From: Sphingomonas taxi
Lineage (GTDB): Bacteria; Pseudomonadota; Alphaproteobacteria; Sphingomonadales; Sphingomonadaceae
Direction: 5' to 3'
NCBI GenBank assembly: GCA_003243195.1
Contig: QFQI01000009.1
Coordinates: 1 to 64,000, forward strand
DNA: 64,000 nucleotides
The notes below the pieces were generated by a model, which worked only from the letters and a program-made list of their open reading frames with translations, had not been told where the DNA came from and made no database searches. A program made the position numbers and the translations under genes. Every line of letters begins with the position of its first letter. Positions within the stretch are counted from its first letter, which is position 1. This document shows positions 21,338 through 29,705 of this stretch, one piece after another.

Positions 21338-21495
21338 CGGCGGCGGGCGCGACCGATGTCGCGCCGCTGGGGTCGCTTCCAAGGCCGGGAAGCGACCAAA
21401 GTCATCTCACGCATGGAATACGGCGACCGGGCGGATCGAATTGACGCCTGCCCGGCACCTCAAACTCGCTCTCTGGCGCGCTCCCAAGAAGGCGG

Positions 21496-22071
21496 TCAGC
21501 GCGCGACCGCCGCCTGCACGATCCAGTCCGACGTGCGGCGGATCGTTCGCAGTCGCGCGAAGCGCCGCGCGTCGCGCAGGAAGCGGTCGTGGATACCCGC
21601 GGCATGCTGCGCGAAGTCGTAGAAGTCGATGTGATGGTGAGCGAGCACCAGTACGGTCCCCGGGCGTGCCGCCCGCGCCGCATCGCGCGCCACCAGCGCC
21701 ATGTCGCGCGGCGTGAGATAATAGAGAAGCTCCGCGACGACGATCGCATCATAGGTCGACCGCGGCGGGCGTGCGGGCAGCGGCAACCGCGTGGCGCGCG
21801 CGCGGGGCCGGTCGGCGAGCGCGCGCGCGGTGAGCACGGTGCCCTCCGCGGTGCCCTCCGTGGCGTCGAGCCGCAAGGCGCGCGGGGCGATCGCCGCGCT
21901 GTTCGAGCCGTTGCCGCTGGCCAGTTCCCATATCCGCCCGTGCGGCCCCGCGCCGAGCGCATGGAGGATCGCGGCGCGCTTCACGCCTTCGTCGCGGTTG
22001 GTGAACGTCCGCCACGGATCGTCGTCGCCCGCGAACTTGGCCGAAAAGCCGGCGAGGTCGATCGCGCTCAT
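21496..22071 (-). CDS. NodS-like class I SAM-dependent methyltransferase
   Basis: A 191-residue methyltransferase of the type often annotated as nodulation-S-like. The N-terminal FAGDDDPWRTFTNRDEGVKR resembles the DPW segment of NodS, followed by SAM motif I WELASGNGSNSAAIA (Ser-Gly-Asn-Gly in place of the more common Gly-x-Gly-x-Gly) and the post-motif YDAIVVAELLYYLTP. NodS N-methylates deacetylated chitooligosaccharides; the substrate here is unknown. Last gene of a four-gene operon, overlapping the PIG-L stop by ATGA. Confidence 0.8.
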   Translation of the reverse strand: MSAIDLAGFSAKFAGDDDPWRTFTNRDEGVKRAAILHALGAGPHGRIWELASGNGSNSAAIAPRALRLDATEGTAEGTVLTARALADRPRARATRLPLPARPPRSTYDAIVVAELLYYLTPRDMALVARDAARAARPGTVLVLAHHHIDFYDFAQHAAGIHDRFLRDARRFARLRTIRRTSDWIVQAAVAR

Positions 22072-22718
22072 CGCCGGTCCTCGAACCATTCGATCGGGTG
22101 CGAAAAGGCGTCCAGCTCGTGCCGTGCGATGCTGAAGCCGCCGGGATCGTCGCGTATCGCGCCGCATTGCGTGCGATAGCAGCGGATCAGTTGCCGCTTG
22201 CCCACCGTCGCCGCGCCCGCCGGCAGTCGCAGGCTCCGCCCGCGCCGCTCCCGCCACGCGGGCCAGATGCGATAGGCGAGCCGGCGCGCGGCGGTACCGC
22301 CCCCTGCCATCGCCGCCGCCACCGCGCGATGGTCCGGGTGGTGATCGTCGTGGGCGGGACCGACCAGCAGGTCAAGCGGGCGGCGGCGGGCGATCTCGCG
22401 CCGGAGCGCGCGGCGGCAATCGCCTGGAACCTGCGACAATGCGCCGTCGGGCAGGCCCAGAAACACGATCTCGCGCGCCGTGACGCCCAGCCGGCGCAGT
22501 GCGCGGCGCGTTTCGCGCTGCCGCTCCGCCACCAGTCGCGCGCGTGGCCAGCGTCGGCTGCCGGGATGCGAGGCCGCGCCGTCGCTGACCACGACCACCG
22601 CCACGCGCGCGCCGCGCCGGCGCAGCACGCGGATCAGCTTGCCCGCGCCGATCACCTCGTCGTCGGGATGCGGCGCGATCACCAGTGCGGCGCGGGGCGT
22701 GCCGAGTCGCAGCCTCAC
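22068..22718 (-). CDS. PIG-L family deacetylase
   Basis: A 216-residue LmbE/PIG-L fold zinc deacetylase of N-acetyl sugars or glycolipids. The zinc motif APHPDDEVIGAG (His17, Asp20) and the second site AHDDHHPDHRAV are intact. The GTG start overlaps the upstream gene's TGA by four bases (GTGA), so I use it rather than an ATG 129 bases further up that would lie inside that gene. The context, between a glycosyltransferase operon head and a methyltransferase, suggests tailoring of a sugar product. Confidence 0.87.
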   Translation of the reverse strand: MRLRLGTPRAALVIAPHPDDEVIGAGKLIRVLRRRGARVAVVVVSDGAASHPGSRRWPRARLVAERQRETRRALRRLGVTAREIVFLGLPDGALSQVPGDCRRALRREIARRRPLDLLVGPAHDDHHPDHRAVAAAMAGGGTAARRLAYRIWPAWRERRGRSLRLPAGAATVGKRQLIRCYRTQCGAIRDDPGGFSIARHELDAFSHPIEWFEDRR

Positions 22719-23707
22719 AGCGCCGGCACCAGCAGCCCGGCCGCCGCCGCCGCGCCGGCGCGCTGGCGCATCGCGTCGGGCACCGGCTGGCGAAGATAGA
22801 CGTCGAGGTCGCCCAGCATGCGCGACAATGGGTGGTCCGTGAAACACGCCTGCACGCCGACCGCCTCGCGCGCCAGCGCCATGGCGCGGGTCGCCGCGTC
22901 CAGCACCGCCATCCGCGCCGACGCGACGCGCGGCAGCCGCGCGCCGTCATCGTCCTCGAACCAGCGCCATGCGACACGCGAGAGGGTCGCCGCCGCTCCG
23001 TCCGCCAGCGCGAACAATTCACCCAGGCGCACCGCCTGGAACGGATCGGACGCGCGGCCGGTCGCCAGCAGGTGATCGCGGGCAAGGTCGAACAATCCGG
23101 CGACGCCCCCCGCATGGACCGCGACGAAGCGCAATGCTCCGCCGCTGAACCACGGTTCGCGCGCATAGGCGCCGGGTTCGCCGATCAGGTCACCCGGCTC
23201 GATCGCCGCGCCTTCCCAGCGGACCCGGTGCGTCTCGGACCGCACCATCCCGGTGACGCGCCACCATGCCCGGTCGATGACCGGCGGGGTGCGGTGCAGG
23301 TCGACCAGGATCAGTTGCGCGCCGCTCTCCATGTCGACCGTGACCAGCGCGAGGTCGAGCACCCCCGCCCCGGACGCGAAGCTCTTGCCGCCGTGCAGGC
23401 CGTGTTCGTGCAGCACGAGCGGCTCGCCGGGCAGCGCGGCATTCCAGACGCCGAGCGTCGCGCCGCCGGCGATCCGATCGCGCAGGCGCGCAACCTGCTC
23501 CGGGGTGCCGAGACGCTGCACGATCTGCACGGCATCGACATGCCCCTCCAGCAACCGGCCCAGCGGCAGGTCGCGGCGGCCGGCCGCGTACAATGGCCGC
23601 AGCAAGGCGACATGCTCCTGCGCTGTCAGCGGATCGCGCGCCGGACGCTCCCGCCATCCCGCGGCCGCGATGGCCTCCGCCAGAGCGCGCGCGATCGGGG
23701 CGCTCAT
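22715..23707 (-). CDS. Acyl-CoA dehydrogenase-like protein
   Basis: A 330-residue protein with the outline of the acyl-CoA dehydrogenase fold: an N-terminal helical part, the beta domain GVWNAALPGEPLVLHE and GKSFASGAGVLDLALVTV, and a C-terminal helical bundle (RVASARMAVLDAATRAMALA). It is shorter than catabolic enzymes (about 380) and I cannot see a clear catalytic Glu, so it may dehydrogenate or hydroxylate an unusual substrate or be a divergent member. Its ATG overlaps the glycosyltransferase stop (ATGA). Confidence 0.75.
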   Translation of the reverse strand: MSAPIARALAEAIAAAGWRERPARDPLTAQEHVALLRPLYAAGRRDLPLGRLLEGHVDAVQIVQRLGTPEQVARLRDRIAGGATLGVWNAALPGEPLVLHEHGLHGGKSFASGAGVLDLALVTVDMESGAQLILVDLHRTPPVIDRAWWRVTGMVRSETHRVRWEGAAIEPGDLIGEPGAYAREPWFSGGALRFVAVHAGGVAGLFDLARDHLLATGRASDPFQAVRLGELFALADGAAATLSRVAWRWFEDDDGARLPRVASARMAVLDAATRAMALAREAVGVQACFTDHPLSRMLGDLDVYLRQPVPDAMRQRAGAAAAAGLLVPAL

Positions 23708-24711
23708 GCCGTCGCCTCGCTCATGCGGCGTTCCAGATGCGCCAGCGCTGCCTCCGCCTCGACAAGCGGCACCAACCGCTCGCCACCCGGTGGGGACGGC
23801 ACCACGCGCATCGCGAACGCCTCCGCGTTCGGGCATTCGCGCGCGACGCCCAGCAGATGGTCGGCACTCAGCCCGAGGAAGTCGCCAAGCTGCCGCCGGA
23901 TCGCTTCATCGTGAATGGCGGCGAAGGCCGCGCGCGCGCGGGCCTGCGCGCGATACTGCCACGCGGCGGCGGCCGGATGCGCGACCTCGGGCAGGCCGTT
24001 CCTGTCCAGATCCGCCAGCGCGGCGGCCAGGCCGGCGGGCGCGCGCCCATGCCGCCGCGACGACGTCTCCACCACCATCGCCGGATCGCGACGCACCCGG
24101 AACCCGGCGCGTGATGCCTCGTCCAGCAACGCCGCATCCTCGCCGGAGGGACGCTCCGCGAAACCGCCCAGCGCGTCATAGGTGGAGGCACGGATCGCCA
24201 GATTGGCGCCGCCGCCGAAATGCCGCCCGTCGCCCGGATCCCAGGCGACCGGGTCGACCGCACGACGATAGCGATGCAGGCGATCGTAATACGCCTCCAC
24301 CCGCGATTGCAGCGCGTGCGGCTCGGCGCGGCGCAGCGTCCCCGCCGCCACATCGGCCCGGTGCAGCGCACGGCAGCCCGCGACGATCCAGTCGCTTGCC
24401 GGCCGGCTGTCGGCGTCGGTGGTCAGGAACACCGCATCGGCGGCAGCGATGCGCTCCCGCGCGATCGCGAACGCCGCCCGACGCGCACGTCCGGCGTTGG
24501 CGACCGCGTGGCGCGGCCCCGCCACGACGTGCAGCGCATGCGGGAAATCCGCCGCGGCCGCCCGCAACAACGCCTCACTGCCGTCGCGGCATCCGTCCAG
24601 ATAGAAGCAGAACGTCAGTTCCACCCCCGCCGCCGCCTGCTGGCCACGCAACGCCGTCAGCAGCGTGGGCAATGCCTCATCCTCATCGCGCACGGGCACG
24701 CAGACGGCCAC
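23704..24711 (-). CDS. Family 2 glycosyltransferase
   Basis: A 335-residue GT-A fold transferase, first gene of the four-gene operon. It begins AVCVPVRDEDEALPTLLTAL, has the metal-binding TTDADSRP (Asp99, Asp101), the acceptor-side FGGGANLAIRASTYDALGGF and a GEDAAL acidic pair. No membrane spans are present, so it acts at the cytosolic face. GTG 24711 is the first accepted start, but a perfect AGGAGG at 24734-24739 sits seven bases before an in-frame CTG at 24726, which would add five residues. Donor and acceptor are unknown. Confidence 0.87.
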   Translation of the reverse strand: MAVCVPVRDEDEALPTLLTALRGQQAAAGVELTFCFYLDGCRDGSEALLRAAAADFPHALHVVAGPRHAVANAGRARRAAFAIARERIAAADAVFLTTDADSRPASDWIVAGCRALHRADVAAGTLRRAEPHALQSRVEAYYDRLHRYRRAVDPVAWDPGDGRHFGGGANLAIRASTYDALGGFAERPSGEDAALLDEASRAGFRVRRDPAMVVETSSRRHGRAPAGLAAALADLDRNGLPEVAHPAAAAWQYRAQARARAAFAAIHDEAIRRQLGDFLGLSADHLLGVARECPNAEAFAMRVVPSPPGGERLVPLVEAEAALAHLERRMSEATA

Positions 24712-24821
24712 GGAATCCGGTTGCAGACGCGTTCCTCCTCAAAACCCCCGCATGTCATGGGCGCGTGCGGCCGGTCGATCAATGGCCGATCCGGCGAACC
24801 TGTCGAATTGGGCGGCGGCCG

Positions 24822-26261
24822 TTACCAGAAGCGCCAGCCACCGACGCCGGCGGCGAACACCAGGCACAGGATCAGCGCGACGATCAGGCTCTGGCGATCG
24901 CGCGCGGCGAACACGACCGGATCGTCATGCACCTCACCGCGATGCGTCTTCATCCACAATCGCGTGACCCAGTACAGCATGACCGGCGGCACCAGCCACA
25001 TCCACACCGGCTCGCCATATCGCGCGCCGACGGTCGGCGAGTCGATGTACAGCGCCAGCACCATCACCGCCATCAGCCCGCTTCCGGTGCCCAGCGCCAT
25101 CAGCACCGGCAGGTCCGCGCTCATATAGCCGCGCCCGGCCAGAATCGCCTTCTGGTCCGTCGCCAGTTGTAGTTCGGAGTAGCGCTTCACCAGCGCCAGG
25201 CTGAGGAAGATGAACATCGAGAAGGCCAGCAACCAGAAGGACGGCACGATCGCGGTCGCCACCGCGCCGGCGATGATCCGCAGCGTGTAGAGCCCAGCGA
25301 GCAGGATGACGTCGACCACCACCTGCCGCTTCAGGCGCAGCGAATAGGCGAGCGTCAGGACCAGGTAGACGATCAGCACGGGCGCGAACAGCGCCGGCAG
25401 CGTCGCCGCGATCGCCAGCGCGCCCGCGAGCAACGCCAGCGCCAGCGCGACGCCGCCCACGATCGGCAGCTCCCCGGCGGCAAACGGCCGTTTGCGCTTG
25501 CGGACGTGGCGGCGGTCGGCGCCGAGATCGAGCAGGTCGTTGACCAGATAGCCGAAGGACGCCGCCAGGCTGAATGCGACGAAGCCGAGCAGCGCCGCCC
25601 CCAGCGCGGCGGGATCGCCGATCTTCTGCGCCGTGATCATCGGCAGGAACACCAGCAGGTTCTTCAGCCATTGATGCGGGCGCAGGCAGCGCAGCCATGG
25701 GCCAAGCCCCGCATCCGGATCGCTGACCCGCTGCACCGTCCGCCCCTGCTCCACGGCGCGCGCATGGAGCCGCGCGCTGCGCGACACGACGATCGCGCAG
25801 CGCGCCTTGCGCCACACCGGCAGATCGGCGCGACCGTTGCCGACATAGTCGAAGCCGCCCTCGCCGAACGCCGCGACCAGCCGTTCGGCCTTGTGATGCG
25901 CGGACAGGTTGGTGCGATCGTCGCTGCTGATGACCTGGTCGAAGACGCCGAGGTGATCCGCGACCGCCTGTGCGATCTGCGGCGCGGCGGCGGTGGCCAG
26001 CACCACCGGGCGGCCGTGCGCGCGCGCCTCGTCGATCAGCGCCAGCACCTCCGCCCGGTACGGCAGATGCGCGACGTCGAGCGACAGGCGCTGCGCGATC
26101 CGGTGCTTGAGCGATGCCTTGCCCTGCTTCAGCCAGCCGGGCAGCCGCGCGAGATCGAGCGGCGACGCCTTGAGAAGCTGCAACGTCGTCTCGTGCAGCA
26201 TGTCGGTGCGGACGAGCGTGCCGTCGAGATCGACGCACAACGGAAGCGGCGCGTCGGGCAT
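24822..26261 (-). CDS. HAD phosphatase-UbiA prenyltransferase fusion (DPPR-synthase-like)
   Basis: A 479-residue two-domain protein. Residues 1-185 form a HAD phosphatase (VDLDGTLVRTD with Asp11 and Asp13, Lys124 region AHHKAERLV; motif IV is the weak GNGRAD). Residues 190-479 are an integral UbiA-family enzyme with NDLLDLGADRRHVRKRKRPF (Asn241, Asp245, Asp249) and YSLRLKRQVVVDVILLAGLY, which resemble decaprenyl-phosphate phosphoribosyltransferase. It could attach a pentose phosphate to a polyprenyl phosphate and dephosphorylate the product. ATG 26261 (GGAG upstream) is preferred over an upstream TTG. Confidence 0.82.
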   Translation of the reverse strand: MPDAPLPLCVDLDGTLVRTDMLHETTLQLLKASPLDLARLPGWLKQGKASLKHRIAQRLSLDVAHLPYRAEVLALIDEARAHGRPVVLATAAAPQIAQAVADHLGVFDQVISSDDRTNLSAHHKAERLVAAFGEGGFDYVGNGRADLPVWRKARCAIVVSRSARLHARAVEQGRTVQRVSDPDAGLGPWLRCLRPHQWLKNLLVFLPMITAQKIGDPAALGAALLGFVAFSLAASFGYLVNDLLDLGADRRHVRKRKRPFAAGELPIVGGVALALALLAGALAIAATLPALFAPVLIVYLVLTLAYSLRLKRQVVVDVILLAGLYTLRIIAGAVATAIVPSFWLLAFSMFIFLSLALVKRYSELQLATDQKAILAGRGYMSADLPVLMALGTGSGLMAVMVLALYIDSPTVGARYGEPVWMWLVPPVMLYWVTRLWMKTHRGEVHDDPVVFAARDRQSLIVALILCLVFAAGVGGWRFW

Positions 26262-26265
26262 CGGC

Positions 26266-26640
26266 TCAACTCCGGGCAAGCAGCGCGACGCCCGCGCAGA
26301 TCAGCAGCGTCGCCACGATCCGTGTCGTGGACAGGGCTTCGTGGAAGAACAGTCGCCCGAGAACCGCGGTGAGCACGAAGCCGAGCGCGACGCAGGGGTA
26401 GGCGAGGCTCACCTCGATCTTCGACAACACGACCAGCCAGATCAGCGCCGCGCCGAAATAGAGCACCAGCCCGCCGACGACGAACGGATCGAGCAACACC
26501 GTCATGGCGGTGCGGACGATCGGCCCGGTGGCGAGCGCGCGCTGCACCGCCGCGCCGGTCATCCCCGCCTTCAGCACGATCTGCGCGATCGCGGTGATCG
26601 TCACGCTGAGCAGGATGAGGCCGAGCGAGGTCCGCGTCAT
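26266..26640 (-). CDS. Small EamA/SMR-like four-helix transporter
   Basis: A 124-residue protein with four predicted membrane helices: SLGLILLSVTITAIAQIVLK, a second near residue 50 (VVGGLVLYFGAALIWLVVLS), then PCVALGFVLTAVLGRLFF and the final RIVATLLICAGVALLA. This is the layout of small multidrug resistance proteins and of the half-size lipid-sugar flippases ArnE/ArnF. Between a UbiA enzyme and a large membrane protein, flipping of a lipid-linked sugar is the more likely role. Its ATG overlaps the upstream stop (ATGA) and it ends four bases before the next ATG. Confidence 0.78.
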   Translation of the reverse strand: MTRTSLGLILLSVTITAIAQIVLKAGMTGAAVQRALATGPIVRTAMTVLLDPFVVGGLVLYFGAALIWLVVLSKIEVSLAYPCVALGFVLTAVLGRLFFHEALSTTRIVATLLICAGVALLARS

Positions 26641-28784
26641 CGTGCCACCGCCGGTCCGGCGCGCGGCGCGGCGATCGGCTTCACGCCATAGATGTCGACC
26701 GCGCGGTTCGAGAAGCGTCGCAGCAGCCCGGCCGCTTCGGGCGCGACGATCCGCCCCGGCGCCGCCACGATCCAGCGCAGGCCGTGTCGACGGGCCAGCG
26801 CCGCGAAGCAGGCGGTGTCGGCGCAGGCGGCGACCTCGTGCATCCGGCGGCGCCATTCAAACTGGAAGTCGGGCTGCCACATCACCGCCGCGCCCGCCTG
26901 CGCATCCACCCACGCGGGACGGCGCGACAGGACGCTGAACCCCTGCACGCCGATCGGCAGGAACGCTTCATCGGGCCGCAGGTGGCGGCGCGTCCATCCC
27001 TGTGCTTCGAGCGACGGCGCCAGATCCGCGTCGGGCCGCTCGACGCTGCCGCGCCAGCCTGCATAGCCGCTGAGCGCCAGTCCGATCGCCAGCACGCCCG
27101 ATAACAGGGTGGCCGGCGCCACCTCCAGCGCCTGCCAGCGCCGCGCCGGCAGGAGCGTGGGGATCGCCAGCAGCACCGAGAGCAGGGTCAATGCCGCCAC
27201 GGCGAGCGCCGCCGGGTGCAACCCCGCGAGGTACAGCCACACGCAGGTGACCATCGCGGACGCCACCCCGGCGATCGCCGCCAGCCGCACCGCCGCCAAC
27301 GCCACCACGACCGCCAGCGCGAGTCCGACGACCGGCCACGGATAGCCGCCGCCCGCCACGAAGGTGCAGGCAAGCGCCGCAGCGACCAGCGGCACCGCGC
27401 CTCCGCCGCGCGTCGCGAGCAGCACCAGCGCGCCGAACAGCAACGTCAGCGGCACGAACGGCGCCTCCAGAGCCGGCGCCTGCCCCATCGCCACCAGCAG
27501 CGCCAATCCGCCGGCGAGCAGAACGACGCTGGCGCGGGCGAGCGTCGGGCGCCCTTCCCCGATGCACCACATCCGCAGCAGCAGCAGCGTCGCGACCGCG
27601 TTGCCGAGCAGCAGGCTGAGCGCGATCGCCAGCGGCAAGGCGTCGCGATCGCGGCCGGTCAGTGCGCACCCCGCCCATCCCAGCATGATCGCGGCGACCA
27701 TGACGTTCAGCACCGCGTCGATGCGCAGGGGGAACAGATTGAGCAACAGCCGCGCGCCGCTGACATACGGCAGCGCGATACCGAAGACGAACACCGCCAG
27801 ATAGGCGGCGAACAGCGCCGCGAGCACCCCGCCATCACGCAGTGATCGCGTCGCCGCCACCACCGCCAGCGTCGCTCCGGCCAGATACACCGCATAACGC
27901 GCCACCGCCGCCCATTGCAGGTGGACGAAGGTGTGCAGCGGATAATATTCTATCAGATAGGCGCGATAGTCGATCGGCTGCGACGGCTGCGTCACGGTCG
28001 ACAGCATCCAGATCACGGTCGGCAGCGCCTCCACGGCATAAGCGAGCGCGCAACGCAGCAGCCGACCGGGGAAATCGCGTATCGTGGAGCGGGCCGCGAC
28101 CATCGCCGCCATCGCCGCCGCGACGCTCCAGATCGAAATGAACGCATTGACGTTGAAGATCACGCCCAGCAGCGCGGCGGCGAGCACCCAGCGGCCGCGC
28201 AGCATCAGCCACCAGCTACCCGGCAGCATCGCGATCGCGAAGCCGGTGTGGCTCAGATAGGTCGCCAGCGTTTCGGTATGTCCGACGATCGACACCCCCT
28301 TGAACAGCGGCGCGATCGCGGCCAGCCCGGTCAGCGCCAGCGCCGCCATGCGGCCGGCACCGGCATGCCTTACGATCGCATAGCTGCCGGCCGCGAACAG
28401 CAGCCGGCCGAGCAGGTGCGCGGCGAAGAACAGGCCGGCGACGTTGCTTTCGGTGGCGACCAGGCGAAGCAGCGGCCAGAAGCCGGAAACGAAATTGTCG
28501 AGGCTGCGCGTGAAGGCGTCGTGCGGGCCTTCGACGCTGGCGGCGTAGCCGAGCACGATCGGTACGTGGAAGACGTTGTTCGACCACGGGAACGCGAAGC
28601 CGGGCAATAGCACCGAAGCCCAGGCCAGCATCGCCAGCACCACGATCACCGCCGCCGTCGCACCACCGATGCGGCGACCGGATGCGCCCTCCTGTCCGTT
28701 CGCGGCGCCATCACGGGCGCGGTGCCCCCCGGTTAGCGACGACGAAGGAGGTGGTCCGACGTCATCCGCCCCTAAAGCGGACAC
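26637..28784 (-). CDS. Large multispan membrane protein, possible GT-C-like transferase
   Basis: About 715 residues with some fifteen hydrophobic segments from residue 42 to 590 and a soluble C-terminal tail of about 140 residues containing a CADTAC pair. I do not recognise a catalytic motif. The general plan (many helices, then a periplasmic domain) resembles GT-C glycosyltransferases using polyprenyl-linked sugars, and the operon context supports this, but it is inference. I prefer GTG 28784 (GAGGA six to seven bases upstream) over the ATG at 28808, which lies deeper inside the methyltransferase gene and lacks a binding site. Confidence 0.65.
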   Translation of the reverse strand: MSALGADDVGPPPSSSLTGGHRARDGAANGQEGASGRRIGGATAAVIVVLAMLAWASVLLPGFAFPWSNNVFHVPIVLGYAASVEGPHDAFTRSLDNFVSGFWPLLRLVATESNVAGLFFAAHLLGRLLFAAGSYAIVRHAGAGRMAALALTGLAAIAPLFKGVSIVGHTETLATYLSHTGFAIAMLPGSWWLMLRGRWVLAAALLGVIFNVNAFISIWSVAAAMAAMVAARSTIRDFPGRLLRCALAYAVEALPTVIWMLSTVTQPSQPIDYRAYLIEYYPLHTFVHLQWAAVARYAVYLAGATLAVVAATRSLRDGGVLAALFAAYLAVFVFGIALPYVSGARLLLNLFPLRIDAVLNVMVAAIMLGWAGCALTGRDRDALPLAIALSLLLGNAVATLLLLRMWCIGEGRPTLARASVVLLAGGLALLVAMGQAPALEAPFVPLTLLFGALVLLATRGGGAVPLVAAALACTFVAGGGYPWPVVGLALAVVVALAAVRLAAIAGVASAMVTCVWLYLAGLHPAALAVAALTLLSVLLAIPTLLPARRWQALEVAPATLLSGVLAIGLALSGYAGWRGSVERPDADLAPSLEAQGWTRRHLRPDEAFLPIGVQGFSVLSRRPAWVDAQAGAAVMWQPDFQFEWRRRMHEVAACADTACFAALARRHGLRWIVAAPGRIVAPEAAGLLRRFSNRAVDIYGVKPIAAPRAGPAVAR

Positions 28785-29443
28785 GCGGGCTTCCTCGCGA
28801 CGATCCATTCATGCGCATAGGGGCCGAGATTGCGCGCGGCGCGTCCGACGATCTGGGCGCCCGCGTCCTTCAGCCACGCCTCCACCTCGCCGATCGGGCG
28901 GTAGTGGATCCACTGGCGCGCGATCACGATGTCGTGGAGCCTGTTCCACCACGCACGCAGCAACGGCCGGTCGGCCATGTCCTTGTGGATGAACAATCCG
29001 CCCGGCGCGACATGCGCATAGGCGTCCGCGATCACCTCCGCCTGATGCGCGGGAGGAATGTGGTGCAGCACATCGACCAGGCTCACGACATCGAAGCTGC
29101 CGTCCGGCCATGGATCGCCGACCGCACTGTGGCGGAACACGATGCGCCCGTCCGGGAAATGCGCGCGCGCCATGCCCTGTGCCGCGGCGACCGCATCGGC
29201 GTCGGCGTCGAAGCCGATCGCCTTGATGCCCGGGCGCGCCCGCCCGACCAGCCCCATGAACAACCCCGCGCCGCACCCGATGTCCAGCAGGCGGCCATGC
29301 GCCGGGATCCAGCGGATCAGATCCTCGAATGGGCAGATGAACGGCCGCAATCGCTGCAACGTGCGCGCACGCCGGGGCGCATCGGCGTACAGATCGCGAG
29401 CGACCGCAAGGATCGGCGGTCGCGAGTCGAGTTCAACTGCCAT
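28772..29443 (-). CDS. Class I SAM-dependent methyltransferase
   Basis: A 223-residue methyltransferase with motif I RLLDIGCGAGLFMGLVG (from about residue 51), acidic AIGFDADADAV, FDVVSLVDVLHHIPPAHQ and APGGLFIHKDM. The small-molecule or lipid-sugar type is typical. It is the first gene of the minus-strand operon with the membrane protein, EamA-like and HAD-UbiA genes, so methylation of the same glycolipid is plausible. The 262 bases upstream to the next gene must hold the promoter; I see no clear site there beyond an AT-richer patch around 29590. Confidence 0.85.
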   Translation of the reverse strand: MAVELDSRPPILAVARDLYADAPRRARTLQRLRPFICPFEDLIRWIPAHGRLLDIGCGAGLFMGLVGRARPGIKAIGFDADADAVAAAQGMARAHFPDGRIVFRHSAVGDPWPDGSFDVVSLVDVLHHIPPAHQAEVIADAYAHVAPGGLFIHKDMADRPLLRAWWNRLHDIVIARQWIHYRPIGEVEAWLKDAGAQIVGRAARNLGPYAHEWIVARKPACPL

Positions 29444-29705
29444 GATTTCCCCCCGGGCGGCAGGGCTAACACGCGCACCGGAGGGTGGAAAGTGTCGAAC
29501 GGACCTCGTGCAAGTTACAGTGGATCAATTTGGGATGACGCGGCACTGTTCGGCGGATCGCCAAGCGCGCCCGACCTGGGCGACGAAGTAAATTGTAAGA
29601 ATTCGCAACTCATCCGGCGCCACATCACTGCGCCGGTCGGCACGACATTGCCCGGCATCGTCGACGAAACCGCGACACCGTTCCGCCGTGCCGCGCCGGG
29701 CGTGA

